Assembly (NCBI GenBank): GCA_031761405.1
Contig: JASEVX010000010.1
Location: 14,503,800-14,567,799, forward strand
Direction of reading: 5' to 3'
DNA: 64,000 nt
From: Serripes groenlandicus
Taxonomy: Eukaryota; Mollusca; Bivalvia; Cardiida; Cardiidae
Shown one piece after another: positions 1 to 12,039 of this stretch. Under the pieces are notes generated by a model. It was not told the DNA's origin and did no database searches. It worked only from the letters and a program-made list of their open reading frames with translations. A program made the position numbers and the translations under genes. How positions within the stretch are numbered: position 1 is the stretch's first letter; every line of letters begins with the position of its first letter.

Positions 1-2
1 GA

Positions 3-718
3 CCTGTGGGTAAATTTCACTTAAATGACTTTGGACCTTGTCTCAACTGTTATTTATGGGTTTCCAAAAGACTATTAAACAAACATCAGACATCATGTAC
101 GGCAAAAAAAACCAGTCACAAGTTCTTCATCTTTAATCATCCAGTCTAACACACTCAGTTGGAGAACAGCTGTGGCTAGTAAACCTTTGGTGAATGAAGT
201 GTTCACCAAAATGAAAATGAAAATGGACAATGTTGGAATGCTTGCTAGAGAGGATCCCTTACTAATTCATCTTTGGAATCAGTGGATGCAGAAAATTGTA
301 GGGAACAAATTAAAAAGGGGTGCTTAAAGATCCGCAATTATGAGATGCTTTTAAATCTTCGGAAATTAAAACCCCTACCAGATCCATGTATGTCCAGTTA
401 GCTAAAATCTGAACACTTTGATACAGTTTGTCATGTTACTATACTCACAGGTGCAAACAACATGGACGACGAGGAGGATCTGCTTAAACCTAGCAATGCA
501 ATACAGATAGGGTTTGACTTAAAAAGGTTAGCGGATGGAAATATACGACATGCTTTGACCAGTGGAAACAAAGCGGACAGGGAAGAGGCCGAAGACTTCT
601 TGAAAATGATGCAGATTTTTTTGGGAACCCGTATTATGAAACTAGCACGAGTCATCCTTGAACAGAGAACATTTGGCTAAGAAGTACATCTGCCTCATCC
701 AGAGGACATAACAGAAGT
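3..718 (+). pseudogene. Decayed ORF fragments of a repeated uncharacterised protein family
   Basis: Four short open stretches on the + strand read like successive parts of one protein broken by stops and frame changes. Bases 3-140 give a zinc-finger-like segment (GPCLNCYLWV, then a His about ten residues on and a Cys). Bases 177-326 give a segment ending in LWNQWMQKIVGNKLKRGA. Bases 328-399 give a KIRNYEMLLNLRKLKP stretch. Bases 402-680 give a 70-residue segment (SNAIQIGFDLKRLADG, then EEAEDFLKMMQIF) that continues in another frame to LPHPEDITEVYMYL. From memory this order (CxxC...H...C, then KMRELxRLLxxLR, then SLALKLGxxLKK, then LPLTEDxxxL) matches a multi-copy uncharacterised family of fish and invertebrates, possibly transposon-derived. 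The order is seen; the family match is recall and unverified. Confidence 0.4.
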
Positions 719-797
719 GTACATGTATCTTCTCTTAATCGTGGTTATTATAACAAAAACATGAGCAATTTATATACATGACTTGTATTCATTTCAG

Positions 798-3320
798 ACG
801 AATCAGGAAAGAAGGCCTTGGATGCTACCCTAGCTGGGAAAGACTTCAAAGATCTTGCCGACAATCAAATTTCCGGTAGTGGTCGGACGCTACTGTAATA
901 GGATCTGTCGGCGAGTCTTTTGAGCAGACATAATTCGACCCCTTTCCTACATACTCTAAAGTTGACGGTAAAGAAATTTTCCATAGTATTCACCTGCTGC
1001 AGATTTGGTGTATGTTGAAAAGGGAGAATTGAAATTGTTAATTTTGACAAAATTTCCAAAAGGATTTTTGTTGTAAAACTTTTATATAATATATTATATT
1101 TTTCGGCCATGCCTATCAAGGCTCTCTTACACCGGCACTCCACACAACACTACAATCTCTATGACAGCAAATACATGTATAAATAAAGTTGTAAACGTTG
1201 TGACAAAAGGCGTAATTCACAGATTAATCGAAAATTAAAAACATTGTACCGTTCTTTATTGAAAACCAATTAAAGGTCATAAAACCCAATCATATTTCCG
1301 GTTGCAATCAGACACTACTTATGATCTACCAACAAAGCACCGCCGAGGCTGTGATGCCCTGATCAGAAGCAGCAGCCTACTAGGGGTAATAAACAGCAAG
1401 TCAACCAATTAGTGATTGACGCGTTTTGACACATTGTTTCCTTCTTAATTTATATATGATGCCATACATGTTGTACTGTTGTAATAAAGACATTATACAC
1501 ATGGGAAGGTGAACATGGCCGCCGTGACATGATTGAAATAGTGTCAAAATCTAATCAACTATAACAGTTTTGTACACAGTTTTGCCTAGATGGTTTGGTG
1601 CAGATTTGCCGTATGTGGGAAATGGTTAATTGTCCCTTATGTTTTATTTGCACCCCATTTCGTTTTATTTCAATTGTTGTGTTTACTTTTTAATTGTGAA
1701 TCACACTGTAAGTTTCTTGGAAAGATTCATGACCAAAAAAATACCACACAAATATGCAATTTGATCTTATTATGAAATTAACACTGAAACTATCCAAATG
1801 CGGAATTTGTGCTGACGCGGTTCATTTAAGTAAAATCATCACGCGCTATGACGTAAGCATTTCCCATAGGCTCTCCCAAAATTCGGTGTTAAAATCTGTG
1901 ACCTTTTGTGTTTCTGAAATTGGACGATTTCATTTGGATTATAAGGGATTTTTATACAGGTTTGTGAGAAATTATTTTACAATTCATTCTTTAACAAACA
2001 AATAAATCTTTTGAAAGTTTGGTCAAATATAAAAAAATGAATTTACCCTTTTATTGAACACGTCGACCATTTTCTTGTTGAAGACGCGTTTGTAGCAGAC
2101 GACTTTTGAAAAACATCGTGAATAAAGGAGGCATTGCTCAAAATTAGCAGTTTCTCCTTTTACCGTAATGTTTTCAACATTACCATTATGTTTTCAAATG
2201 TTTGCAATGATTATACTTTATAGAATTTCCTAATTTCTAATGTCTTTTACACATGCCAAGGTCGTGTTTTTGTTTACCTTCCATCGCCTTTTTTTTTACC
2301 TGATAAATTAAATTAACGGCAATTACGTTCTCAAACATCTCTATTATCTTATTCAATAAATTAACGGCAATAACGTTCTCAAACTATCTAATTACGGAAG
2401 TTAAAAATAAACATTCAAAGGAAACTAATCAATTATAACACGGATAAATTTACCGCCCGCCCCACTATGATGAATTAATCATCTAACACAAACATACATG
2501 TATACAATATTTACACCATTAAACTTCAAAAAGTGGTCCTTCCTCATAATCGGCCTTTTTGTACCAGACATTTTGGGAAATTGGCCTTTCTTTCTGGACC
2601 TATACTCGGCCTTTTTGGACTGGCCTTTTACGCATTCGGCCAATTTTGACCTATACCTAAGATAAGATAGCGATCTGAAAATTTAGTAATCCATACGGTG
2701 CTAATCGGAAGTGGGTAACTGACGTCACAGGAAGTTGATTATAAGCAAAGATGGCGGCGCCCATAGGAGATCGATACCGACGTGAAAACACAAATTTTAA
2801 AGCATATATCTTGGTAGTGCAAGCATGTAAAAAAAGGTTAATTACATCAAAATGATACATTACTGTAGTGCTATTTAGTCATATAGTTTAAATTTCAGCC
2901 AAGCGTATTCCTTTAAGATGTGTATAAAATTAAAATAAGTATTAATTGATAAGAAACCCATTTTCAGCCGTGCAATAATTATGATATAATTTACACCAGA
3001 AAAAATATTGGCCTAGGTGGTCTGGTTCAGATTTGAATACCTGGACAGTTTGCAGACACTTATGAATTAATATTTTGTCCGGCATCTGTCTGTGTGTCTG
3101 TTACACTATTTCGCTGCGTTTTCAAATACTTTTCTATTGAAAGAATGAAACGTCGTGCTCCCAGGAGCACTCCATTCTAGTATTATATAAATTTTTAAAA
3201 AGAATTGGTTAAAAATTAAGGCAATGACAGAAAGTGATGATGAATATTATGATGGTTACAATCACCATATAGAAATGTTCATTTTAATTATACCTGATGA
3301 TACTTCTTTTTTTGTTTAGA
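798..3320. other. Mostly gene-free stretch; short direct repeat and repeat ends
   Basis: After an acceptor-like 'atttcag' at 791-797 a 33-codon open frame runs to a stop at 897-899; it may be one more exon fragment of the preceding decayed gene. Beyond it no supported gene is seen. A ~46-bp direct duplication lies at 2311-2385, built on 'attaacggcaattacgttct'. The stretch 3000-3180 ('tctgtctgtgtgtctg', then 'gtgctcccaggagcactcc') looks like the end of a dispersed repeat. Confidence 0.4.
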
Positions 3321-6291
3321 AAACGCAAGCGCCCGGTAACTGTGTTACCCCCTATGCCATCTGACGATGAGACAAATAACGACATTGAGATGGTGGATGA
3401 ATCTGGTATGTATTATTAATTATAAAATACTAAATATTGTTATACTTCAAACTCCCTTTGAATGAAAGAATTATAAAATAATATGGTTGTTATTATTAAA
3501 TGTCTGATAGTAAAGTGAACACAATTTTTGTGTCACATGCTTCTAGATGGAAGATATTTAGGGATTACCTTTTTGTCTGCCCATTTACTGTTTCATCGTA
3601 GTCTTCAAATAACATTTTTACTCAAAGGATTGGATTTAAAGTTCAGGCAAATGTTTATATCAATGAGTGTTGGGTACACAAAAGGGGGGACACACCAAAT
3701 GTATTTATATCAGATTTATTGCCCTTTGTTGTCAAAATGTCTGGCCAGGGGCCCGTAGGCGACAAACATGCTCCTTGGGGTACTCCATTATAGTTATGGC
3801 CATCTGTCCCGATTGGGGTTTAACGCCGTTTTTAACAATTTCTCAGTTATATCACGGCGGCCAGTTCATCTACGCCTGCATTTCCTGCTTTTCTCACACC
3901 AGTACTCCACACAACAATCTTCCCAAGCAACTGGCTGCTTTTCCACATAGACTTAGCCCATTGGTGGAAGACGACTGACGATGTCGCAATGACTTTTGTC
4001 AATAGTCGGAAAGAAAGTTGGCCGAGCCGGGATTCGAACTCACAACCCCTGGATTGACAGCCCGGCTCGGGCCATCTGTCCCGAAGGGGAATTGTTATTT
4101 AACGAAATTTAGCAGAATACAAAAATGTTTTCTATGAAGAATTGTTAGTACTATATTAGAGAAATCTTTTATATTATTTCGTTTACAGAAAATGAACCTG
4201 TACCAAGCAAAGCTGCCCTGGACACCCAGATGCCTCCAAAGAAAGATCTTCAAGTCGAGATATTGTTTTTTAGTGAAACTAATGTCCTATCATGATGAAA
4301 CTTCACACAAATGGCCACAAACATATTATTGTTTTAAAATTTGTGTCAACGGAGGTTGCGACGAATGTTTGTCTGTCCATTCATATATTCCACTAAGGTT
4401 TTTGGTCAAGGAAGTTTGTATTGAAGTTGGTGTCGGATCTTAATGAAACATCATCTTCAACATACCATTGTTTAAAAAAGTATGTCAAATTGGAGTTGCG
4501 GCCCTCTGTTTATCCATTTCGGATGTCTATTTTAGCAAAAATGTGACCCCTTTTGTATGTTTTAATGGCCAATTTTATACATCTTTTAATAGTATTTTGT
4601 ATAGTCAAGCGATATTTCACCCGAACAGCTCTTAATTTGAGTACGTTATGTTCGTTTTTTCAGATGGATCAACTTGTAGTTGAGGTGGCCACAAGTAAAG
4701 CAGACCTTAAAACAGTGGTCTCAAATCAAGAAATTTGTTATTCCTTGATTGAACCATGCTGGAGATATTCCAGTGCAATAAATGTTTAAAGTTAATGTAT
4801 AAGGTAAATTATTTTGAAAATCTGTTTTCAATTTGTTTTCAAAAAGTCAAATATATACAGGATTACCACTGATCTATAGAAAAAGCATATTTGTGAGTTT
4901 TAAAAGAAATTGAAATGATGTTTACTATAGCTCTTAATTGCCAGTAGTCTCACCACCTCCACCTGTTACCAATACACAATTGGTAACACCATCAATACCA
5001 CAGACAGTGTCTAAGCCAATGGAAGAAGGGTTGAGGGAATTAGACATGAGCGTAATGGTGGAAGAAAAGGATATTGGAGGTAATTCTTTCAACAATAAGT
5101 TAAATGAAGATTAAATTCAAGGCAATATATACTTATAATCAATTATTAGATACTCCTTAAAACATCAACATATTTTGATATAACATTTGTCTGAAGTTTC
5201 AATCCAATCCTTTGGGTACAAAAAAATAGATTTGAAAAATACAAAAAAGTGTGACGGACAGACAGACGCAAGACAAAAAAAGTAATCCCTAAGTGCCTGC
5301 CATGCTACACACAGGCAACATAATAGAAAGAGAGTATTTTTATACAAATTGACCAGACACTTTCACACTTTTGTGAAAAATGACGTGGATTAACTTACAA
5401 CCAAATTTAAATGATTTTGTTTGACTAATTATTTACAATAATGTAGAGACCACAAGGCTAGAGAAGGAATGGACTAGTTTCTTTCTATTTACAAAATATA
5501 TAGATTTTGTATATCTTGGAGAGGCAAAGTATGGGGTACAACTACGTGGTGAAGGTATGTATGGAGCAGAGCTCTACCCCAGAAAAGCTGGGTCTAAACC
5601 TGTTAGAATTCCAAGGAAATGGCTCTTAATATACGAAGGGCTTTAAGAAGTAAGGATCATGAGATTGCTTTGTTTGATTTTATGGTTCATATATACACAA
5701 TATTGATTATGGTAAATTTCAGAGGAAAGTAAACTTATGTCAATTTAAAATAAGTATATTTATAAACTCACATGTAGCATGGAACACTGTTCAAAACATC
5801 TGCAGCGTATAATGTTGTTACTTTTGGAAACTAATACTGAACATGTAAGCTTGTGTGCTACCTATAAACAATAGTTATAAGCAACGTTATGCTCAACAGC
5901 TGTATTTATAGACATGCAGTATTAAGGACATTGAATATGGCTTACCACTTTATAAAATAGTTCATTTAAATAGATACTAAAAACCCTATTGATTGTTAAA
6001 CTGTCTTTAAAATAGATTTTAAATTATATTCAAGACACACAATTTTTAGGTTGGATTAATTCAGGATAACATTTGATACAGTGTGTTTTTTCTAGAACAA
6101 TTAATTTGTATTATTGTAAACAATTGCACCTTAATTTGAGAGTCCCCTATTTTTAATGCATCTTTTTCAGGTCAGATATTCAGCAGGAGAGCTCAGGAGG
6201 AAAAGTCGCAATTCTGGAGTGATAAAGTTGTGTATAAACTGAAAGACAAAATATTGGGAATAAGGAATGGAAAATATAAGTGCAAAAACTA
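3321..6291 (+). CDS. Candidate multi-exon gene of unknown function (phase-1 exon series)
   Basis: Not recognised. Candidate exons on the + strand: 3321-3404 (acceptor 'tttgtttag', donor 'g|gtatgt'; a basic KRKRP start then acidic SDDETNNDIEMVDES); 4190-about 4254 (acceptor 'cgtttacag'; NEPVPSKAALDTQ); 4663-about 4800 (acceptor 'tttttcag'; MDQLVVEVATSKADLK, coiled-coil-like); 4942-5081 (Pro/Thr-rich, donor 'g|gtaatt'); 5447-5559 (TRLEKEWTSFFLF..., donor 'g|gtatgt' or read-through to a stop near 5646); 6172-6291 (QIFSRRAQEEKSQFWSDKVV...). Several junctions leave exactly one base of a codon, so the exons join in phase 1, which argues for real splicing. The exon ending near 4800 has no clean donor in frame. 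The product would be a low-complexity, partly acidic and basic nuclear-type protein, but no domain is identified. Confidence 0.35.
3813..4069 (-). mobile_element. tRNA-derived SINE, family 1 (tail B), with 15-bp target duplication
   Basis: On the minus strand the element opens with a tRNA-like head whose B box reads GAGTTCGAATCCCGGCTC, continues through 'caagcaactggctgc', and ends in the tail 'gtgatataactgagaaattg' followed by 'ggcgttaaaccccaat'. It is flanked by perfect copies of GGCCATCTGTCCCGA at 3798-3812 and 4070-4084, which fixes both ends. Short reading frames across it are not genes. Confidence 0.9.
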
Positions 6292-6307
6292 ATTATCAAA
6301 TGTTTAA

Positions 6308-7215
6308 CAAGAGGACCATGATGGTCCAATATCGCTAACCTGATGTAATCAAACTTAAACAGTTTTCAGTGTTCTTCCCCTATATGAGTCTATGAAAAAC
6401 AAGTTACCACCGGGGAGGAGTCATTGTTTACCCCCCAGGGCTATAATAATGAACAATCTTGGTAGAGGTCCACTTGATGATGCTACATACCAAATATCAA
6501 AGGCCGGGGCTCTCTACTTTTAGAAAATATTTTGTTTTAAGTTTTTCCCCTAAATGAGTCTATGTAAAAAAAGGTAACCCCGGGATGGGGTCATTTTTGA
6601 CCCCATGGCTATAATTTGAACAATATTGGTAGAGGTCCACTAGCTGATGCTACATACCAAATATCAAAGGTTGTACCCTCTTCGTTTAGACAAGAATATT
6701 TTTAAAAAAATTCTCTATGAGTCTATGGAGAACAAGTGACCTCTGGGGATGGGTCATTTTTAACCCAGGGCTATAATTTGAACAATCTTGGTAGAGGTCC
6801 ACTTGATGATGCTACATACCAAATATCAAAGGCCGGGGCTCTCTACTTTTAGAATTTTTTTTGTTTTAAGTTTTTCCCCTAAATGAGTCTATGTAAAAAA
6901 AAGGGACCCCCGGGATGGGGTTATTTTTGACCCCATGGCTATAATTTGAACAATCTTGGTAGAGGTCCACTAGCTGATGCTACATACCAAATATCAAAGG
7001 TTGGGCCCTCTTCTTTTAGACAAGAATATTTTTAAAAAAAAATCTCTATGAGTCTATGGAGAACAAGTGACCTATGGGGATGGGTCATTTTTGACCCCAG
7101 GGCTATAATTTTAACAATCTTGGTCGAGGTCCACAATGATGCTACATACCAAATATCAAAGGCCTGGGCCTTCTACTTTTAGACAAGAAGATTTTTAAAG
7201 TTTTTTTCCATATAT
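6308..7215. repeat. Dispersed repeat with five ~165-bp tandem units
   Basis: The element opens with 'gaccatgatggtcc' at 6313. The landmark 'gagtctatg' recurs at about 6386, 6556, 6719, 6885 and 7050, giving a period of 163-170 bp. Units alternate between two types: one with 'cccctaaatgagtctatgta' and a 'ggatggggt' stretch, the other with 'ctctatgagtctatggagaa'. The higher-order period is therefore about 330 bp. No coding potential is seen. Confidence 0.8.
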
Positions 7216-7557
7216 ATTTAATTCCGTATAATTTATTTATTTTCTATACATTTTGGACGTTCACATAAGGTATTCGCAATCTTCCACTACAGCGCAACTT
7301 CAAAGCATCCTGGAAAATTCCCTGGTAAAATGAAGAAGCTATCAAAGAAACTAGACCTGAGACGAGCAGCAATCTTGCATGACTGAGTTGGATGAGGATT
7401 GCCTCGCTGACCTCTAGTATGACGGATGGTTAGATTGTTAAAATGCCAAAGAAATGTCTCGATTTAAACTTTAAATATGAGATATGACTGATGTGAATGA
7501 GGCAATTTTCCTGTCTAATATGGCGGATGGTTACATTGTTCAAATACCATTGATTGT

Positions 7558-7832
7558 TTGGATTTAACGCCATTTTTAACATTTTTATTTCAGTCATATC
7601 ACGGCGGCCAGTTCACCTACTCATGTGTTTCCTGGTTTTCTAAGACCAGTACTCCACACAACAATTTTTCCAAGCAACTGGCTGCTTTTCTACATAGACT
7701 TAGGACATGTGGAAGATGAATAACGCCTATCGCATTGCCTTTTGTCAAACGTCGGAAAAAAGTTGGCCGAGCCAGGGATCGAGCTCACAATCCCTGGTTT
7801 GACAGCCCGCGTCACTACCGGGGCTCGTTATA
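7558..7832 (-). mobile_element. Diverged copy of SINE family 1 (tail B)
   Basis: The same modules as the SINE at 3813-4069 occur in the same order, with substitutions and a few small indels: the tail 'tttaacgccatttttaac', the central 'cacggcggccagttcaccta', 'caagcaactggctgc', and the tRNA-like head near 7769-7820 with a weakened B box ('gggatcgagctcac'). No clear flanking duplication is seen, as expected of an older copy. Ends are approximate. Confidence 0.8.
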
Positions 7833-7958
7833 TACCAAAAGAGTTTATTGTTAAATCATTAAACATGAGATTGCCTAGCTTACATTATACCAAAGACTCA
7901 GATTCCAGTATCTACATATTGAGTGATGTATATAAACATGCTGTATTTTATTTTACAG

Positions 7959-8238
7959 GAAATGGGACTGGTTATAAAAGATACACTAACGCTGCACATA
8001 CAGCAGACCTTCAGGAATGATTTCTTCGCCCATCAGGCAGACACAGTTAAAGATGCAAACCGGTCCTTTAGACATGACGCTTATAGACAATATGTGTTAT
8101 GGGTTTTTGTCAGGCTACAGAAGGACGAAAGAAAAAACATTGTCAGCCTGTTGTGTGAAAATAATAAGCGACAAGTTTCTTAGTTCAAATGGCCAATATA
8201 CAGGATCTATACCTGTCAGACATGGTATTGGCTGCTAA
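7959..8238 (+). pseudogene. P2X7-receptor C-terminal-like domain exon, frameshifted
   Basis: An acceptor 'tttattttacag' precedes base 7959. The first frame reads EMGLVIKDTLTLHIQQ and then ANRSFRHDAYRQYVLW; after the Trp the similarity passes to another frame, which reads SACCVKIISDKF and then SSNGQYTG before a stop at 8236. The order NRxFRxxAYRQxVLW ... PSCCVxxIRDxF ... GQYTGF is characteristic of the intracellular C-terminal domain of P2X7 receptors, which also occurs in many invertebrate proteins without the channel part. No channel segments are seen nearby. One indel is needed to join the two halves, so I call it a pseudogene exon; it may be the 3' part of the exon series upstream. Confidence 0.6.
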
Positions 8239-8351
8239 GGAAGATTTGTTATTGAAACAGTGTGATAAACTCACATGAATTTCCAAAATTAAAGCTATTT
8301 TCAATTTAACTGCTATTGTGTTGTTGGGAGATCTTATTGACATATCCTATA

Positions 8352-9722
8352 AACAAGAGGGCCAAGATGGCCCTAAATCGATCACCTTAATGATAGTAAA
8401 GTAGAAGCAAATATTGAACTGAAAATATCTGTGAAAATTTGATCAAGAGTTCAAATGAAACTGCAAGGTGTGAACACTCAGTTAAAGAAATAGTTAGTCA
8501 GTAAAAGCCATTTGTATCTTGAAATATAACAAGAAATTTAATAAGAATGGAATTTTAAAGTTTTGTTATTTTTGCACCTTTCCTGATGCCGCTTTGCTGC
8601 CCTGTTTTTCAACGAAATCAATATGGCTGGAACAGATTTTGTAGAGAGTCAGTCACTCAAAGAACATTTCTGCCAGATTATCTTGGAATCTGACAAATGG
8701 ATTATGGAGATGGAGGTTTTTAAAGTTTGCGTATTTTTCTCAATTTCTGATGCCGCAGCAACAAAAGTTCTACACAGAATGTAAGTCTTGAAGAATTTTG
8801 AAAGATGACCATCAAAGGAACATTCCTGTGAAGTAACATTGAAATTGGTTGAGTGGAATGGTAGGAGTTGTCATTTGTAGCTTAAAGTTCAATTTACCCC
8901 TTTTGTGATGACGCGAGGTTGCTATGATTGTGTAACCAATCAATACGGCTCGAACAAATTAAGTAGATGATCACTGAAGTATGATTCCTATTCAATTTTC
9001 TTAATATCAGACAAGGACTTAAAAAAAATGGAATTTCCAAATTTTGTCCCTTTTCTGATGCCTCCTGACTATCATGTTTATCAACCAAACAGTATGCCTT
9101 GAACAATCTATTTAGAGGGTCACCAAAGGAACATTTCTACTAAACTATATTGGAATCTGACATGCAGATTCAGAGGAGAAGATTTTTAAAGTTCGGACAT
9201 TTTGCCCCCTTTCTGATGCCGCAGCAACCAAAGTTCTCCATGGAATTTAAATCTTTGAACAATTTTGAAAGAGGGCCACCAAAGGAAAATTCCTGTGAAA
9301 TTTGGATGAAATTGGTCCTGTGGTTTAGGAGATGATGTTTAAAGCTAAAAGTTAACAACGGACAATTTTGCCCCTTTTCTGATGCCTCCTGACTGCCATG
9401 TTTTCAACCAAACAGTTTGCCTTGAACAATCTGTATAGAGGGTCACCCAAGGAACATTTCTACCAAACTATATTGTAATCTGACATGCAGATTCAGGAGA
9501 AGATTTTTAAAGTTCGGACATTTTGCCCCCTTGCTGATGCCGCAGCAACCAAAGTTCTCAATGGAATTTAAATCTTTGAATAATTTTGAAAGAGGGCCAC
9601 CAAAGGAACATTCCTGCGAAGTATTGATGAAATTGGTCCTTTGGTTCAGGAGGAGATGATGTTTAAAGCTAAAAGTAATCAGAATAGCTCAACTTGACCC
9701 TTTGGCTCTAGGTGATCTAAAA
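8352..9722. repeat. Dispersed bivalve-type repeat with ~315-bp internal duplication
   Basis: Opens with 'gagggccaagatggccc' and ends in 'taggtgatctaaaac'. Modules such as 'ctgatgccgcagcaac', 'gaggagatgatgtttaaagc' and 'gagggtcacc..aggaacatt' recur; the stretch from 9050 is repeated from about 9370, so two units of roughly 315 bp follow one another. The short frames on either strand are by-products of the repeat. Confidence 0.75.
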
Positions 9723-10900
9723 CAGTGCTGTCAATTTAGCCACGCAATTGATCCTTTTTGCATAAGGAAAAATTGCACATGATAAGCAATTTCTCCTCTA
9801 GTCTCATTTTCACAAAGCCAGATTGTACATGTTTTACTCCGTTTGATGAGAATCACTGAGATCAGGGATGTCGATTCCTGCTGAGATGTATCGTTTGACT
9901 AACCAATGCTCTTATACCATCAGCACTTTCATTATCAAAAGTTTATATGTGCTGTGTAAGCGAATTCCTCTTTAAGTGATCGACCTGATGACCTCCAATA
10001 TTTTATAATTTCAAATGAACTACCGTTATCATGCAGGCTTATTTGAAGGTGAATTGTACACATGTTTCATCAAGTCATCCTTTCATCGTTAAACAAATGG
10101 AATATTACGCATTCAGTTTTATCTAGTTTGTTTACATACCACCCTACTAAAACTAGCATTATGACAAAACATATAGCATGAATGTTCTTCCTGGTTATTT
10201 CACTACCGACTATGTTGTTTCTTAATTAATGTTGTAATTTCGTTCTGTTAAATAGAGGCTAAAACGAAGAAACATTTGAACGCTAAGACAGCATTGAAAA
10301 AAAGTAGGTCAATTCAACATAAAATACGCTTAGACAACACAGAAAAAGAGTAGGTCAATTCAACAACAAGACGACGCTTAGACAACACAGAAAAAAGTAG
10401 GTCAATTCAACAAGGATTCTGGAGATTTTGGTCAAACAGATACTATACAGTAAATGGGGTAGAGATTTCGTCTTATCGATTATGAACAATCTATATCGAT
10501 ATTAAGGTGTTATAGTAAGATGTTAAATGACCGATTATTGTAAAAGACAACAAAAAAATTCAATTACTTTGAACATTTTACGAATTTAATTCGTAATTTT
10601 AATATATATTTGTTATCATTTAATTTAATATTTACAGTTAATTCAATACTTGTCCTCAATGTTTTCAATCAATTTCCCAAAATGATAACTGTATTCTCTT
10701 GTTTTTCCCTACTTGTTTCTTTTTATAATTTACATGTTTATAACAGAACATAATAATCTTTGACGTATACAAAGTACATAGTGAATGACAAACATAAATA
10801 CATATTCAAATATACAAGCACGCGGATGTTTAATTATAATTCCTTGTCGTGAATTCTGCCTGAACTCCAAACTGTCCCCAGACCAGCAATCCGACTGCAG
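9723..10900. other. No gene seen; 48-bp tandem repeat at 10295-10413
   Basis: AT-rich sequence without a supported reading frame. Between about 10295 and 10413 the motif 'gtaggtcaattcaac' occurs three times at 47-48 bp spacing, alternating with 'cgcttagacaacacag'. Confidence 0.5.
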
Positions 10901-10922
10901 ACTCGTAATGGCTGGCTGGTTG

Positions 10923-11028
10923 TTAGTTCATCAGACGGACCTGGAGTTCTACGGTCTCAGACTCGCCACGTAGAAACGGAACGAGAACGTAAAGCCCGTC
11001 CAGCCCTAGAATATTCTTCTATGCAATC
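10923..11028 (-). pseudogene. Last MULE-like exon
   Basis: An acceptor 'tttttatttcag' lies just above 11028. The exon opens in phase 1 with a GLHRRIF stretch, matching the WHxRLN segment after the DDE core, then a frameshift leads to LDGLYVLVPFLRGESE and VELQVRLMN, ending in TAA at 10923-10925. Confidence 0.6.
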
Positions 11029-11123
11029 CTGAAATAAAAATTTAATAAATAAATACTTGAATAAGTGATTTCCCGAAATTTCACAATTTTCCTCACATTT
11101 TATTAACCCTTCCCACCTGCAGA

Positions 11124-11346
11124 GGTATCCACTGTGGTCGAGTGGTTAGCGTCGGGGATTTCGAAACCGGGTGTCCCGGGTTCGATCCCCAGTCGCGGCA
11201 CTACGGTCATGGTGGAGTGCACTTTTGGGCAAGGCACATTTTCTAGCCTAGTACTGGTTTGTTTACCCAGGGATCATGAATAATTAAATTTAATTGCGCG
11301 CTAAATGACCTTAGCTGTCGATGCGCCATAAAACAATATACATTCA
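11124..11346 (+). mobile_element. tRNA-derived SINE, family 2 (tail A), in an intron of the MULE-like gene
   Basis: The head carries an A box (TGGTCGAGTGGTTAG) and a B box (GGGTTCGATCCCC), followed by 'gggcaaggcacattttctag', 'cctagtactggtttgtttac' and the tail 'gcgcgctaaatgaccttagc', ending in a short ATTC repeat. It is flanked by TTCCCACCTGCAGA at 11110-11123 and 11347-11360. The tail matches the 3' end of the LINE at 37592-43738. Confidence 0.92.
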
Positions 11347-11485
11347 TTCATTCCCACCTGCAGACGCAGACTTTACAGGTTTTTGTCACCATGTTTTTAA
11401 AGTCGTCTCCTGCAGATGTGTTGTTTGTGGGAAATGTTTAATTATAATAATTTATCTTCAAGAATTGAAGGAAAAAAGATTATAC

Positions 11486-11800
11486 CTTTTATGACATTGT
11501 TTGTCCAGACAGTTTCTCTGAACACACTCCAGTTCTCCGGTCGCCACATCTGGTTTGTTATCCATGTCCGCTTTACATATTCCACTACTATAAGAACCGG
11601 TCCCCCAACATCAGCGGCTTGCGTAAGAAGAGCTTCAAAAGCGTCGGTAATTTGCTCTGCTGGCAAGAAAGGTAGAGCCATCACTTTTCGTAGGAAGTCG
11701 TACTTGTCGCCCTTGGTCATGTAGGCGGTGACAAGTCCCTCACCCTGTACCCAATGAAAAACACACCCTGGGAAGACCACTAGTAAAGCCTGCCATGTCG
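11486..11800 (-). pseudogene. MULE-like exon with the FHW/WSVF segments
   Basis: Bounded by an acceptor 'ctttcttacag' (11801-11811) and a donor 'aaag|gtataa' (GT at 11485-11484), with phase 1 at both ends. It is open throughout for 105 codons and includes VFPGCVFHW, LRKVMALPFLP, TWITNQMW and WSVFRETVWTNN. In relatives the last motif continues as an acidic residue plus GWH; here it reads VIKG, so the catalytic acid appears lost. Confidence 0.7.
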
Positions 11801-11888
11801 CTGTAAGAAAGAACTAGTACAATGATTATAATTCAGAACAGTTTGACTGTTTTAAGTGTTGACAATTAACTTCAACGTTTACCATTAC

Positions 11889-11936
11889 CCATTCTACAAG
11901 CGGTTGCTGTGTATGCCTACGCAGACAGTTGAACAC
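11889..11936 (-). pseudogene. Small MULE-like exon
   Basis: An acceptor 'atttgtttcag' sits above 11936 and a donor 'gg|gtaatgg' at 11888. Its 16 codons (VFNCLRRHTQQPLVEW) continue in phase from the DYIE end of the preceding exon. The junction to the next exon is out of phase, and the expected catalytic DFE segment is absent. Confidence 0.45.
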
Positions 11937-12039
11937 CTGAAACAAATATAGATAGATAGATACAGTTTTTCATCATACAATATAAGTATTAATAAATAAA
12001 TTGCATGCACATGACACATTCGCGCAATAGCTCGCTCGC

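Noticed and set aside
3528..3978. Overlapping + frames
   Set aside because: They cross the SINE at 3813-4069 and its target duplication; no protein similarity.
6308..7215. CRISPR-like array
   Set aside because: Units are ~165 bp and contiguous, without a short repeat/unique spacer pattern; the sequence is eukaryotic.
11129..11200. Possible functional tRNA genes at the SINE heads (also 15001, 24325, 47860)
   Set aside because: A and B boxes are good, but each is the 5' part of a SINE with a shared body, tail and target duplication.
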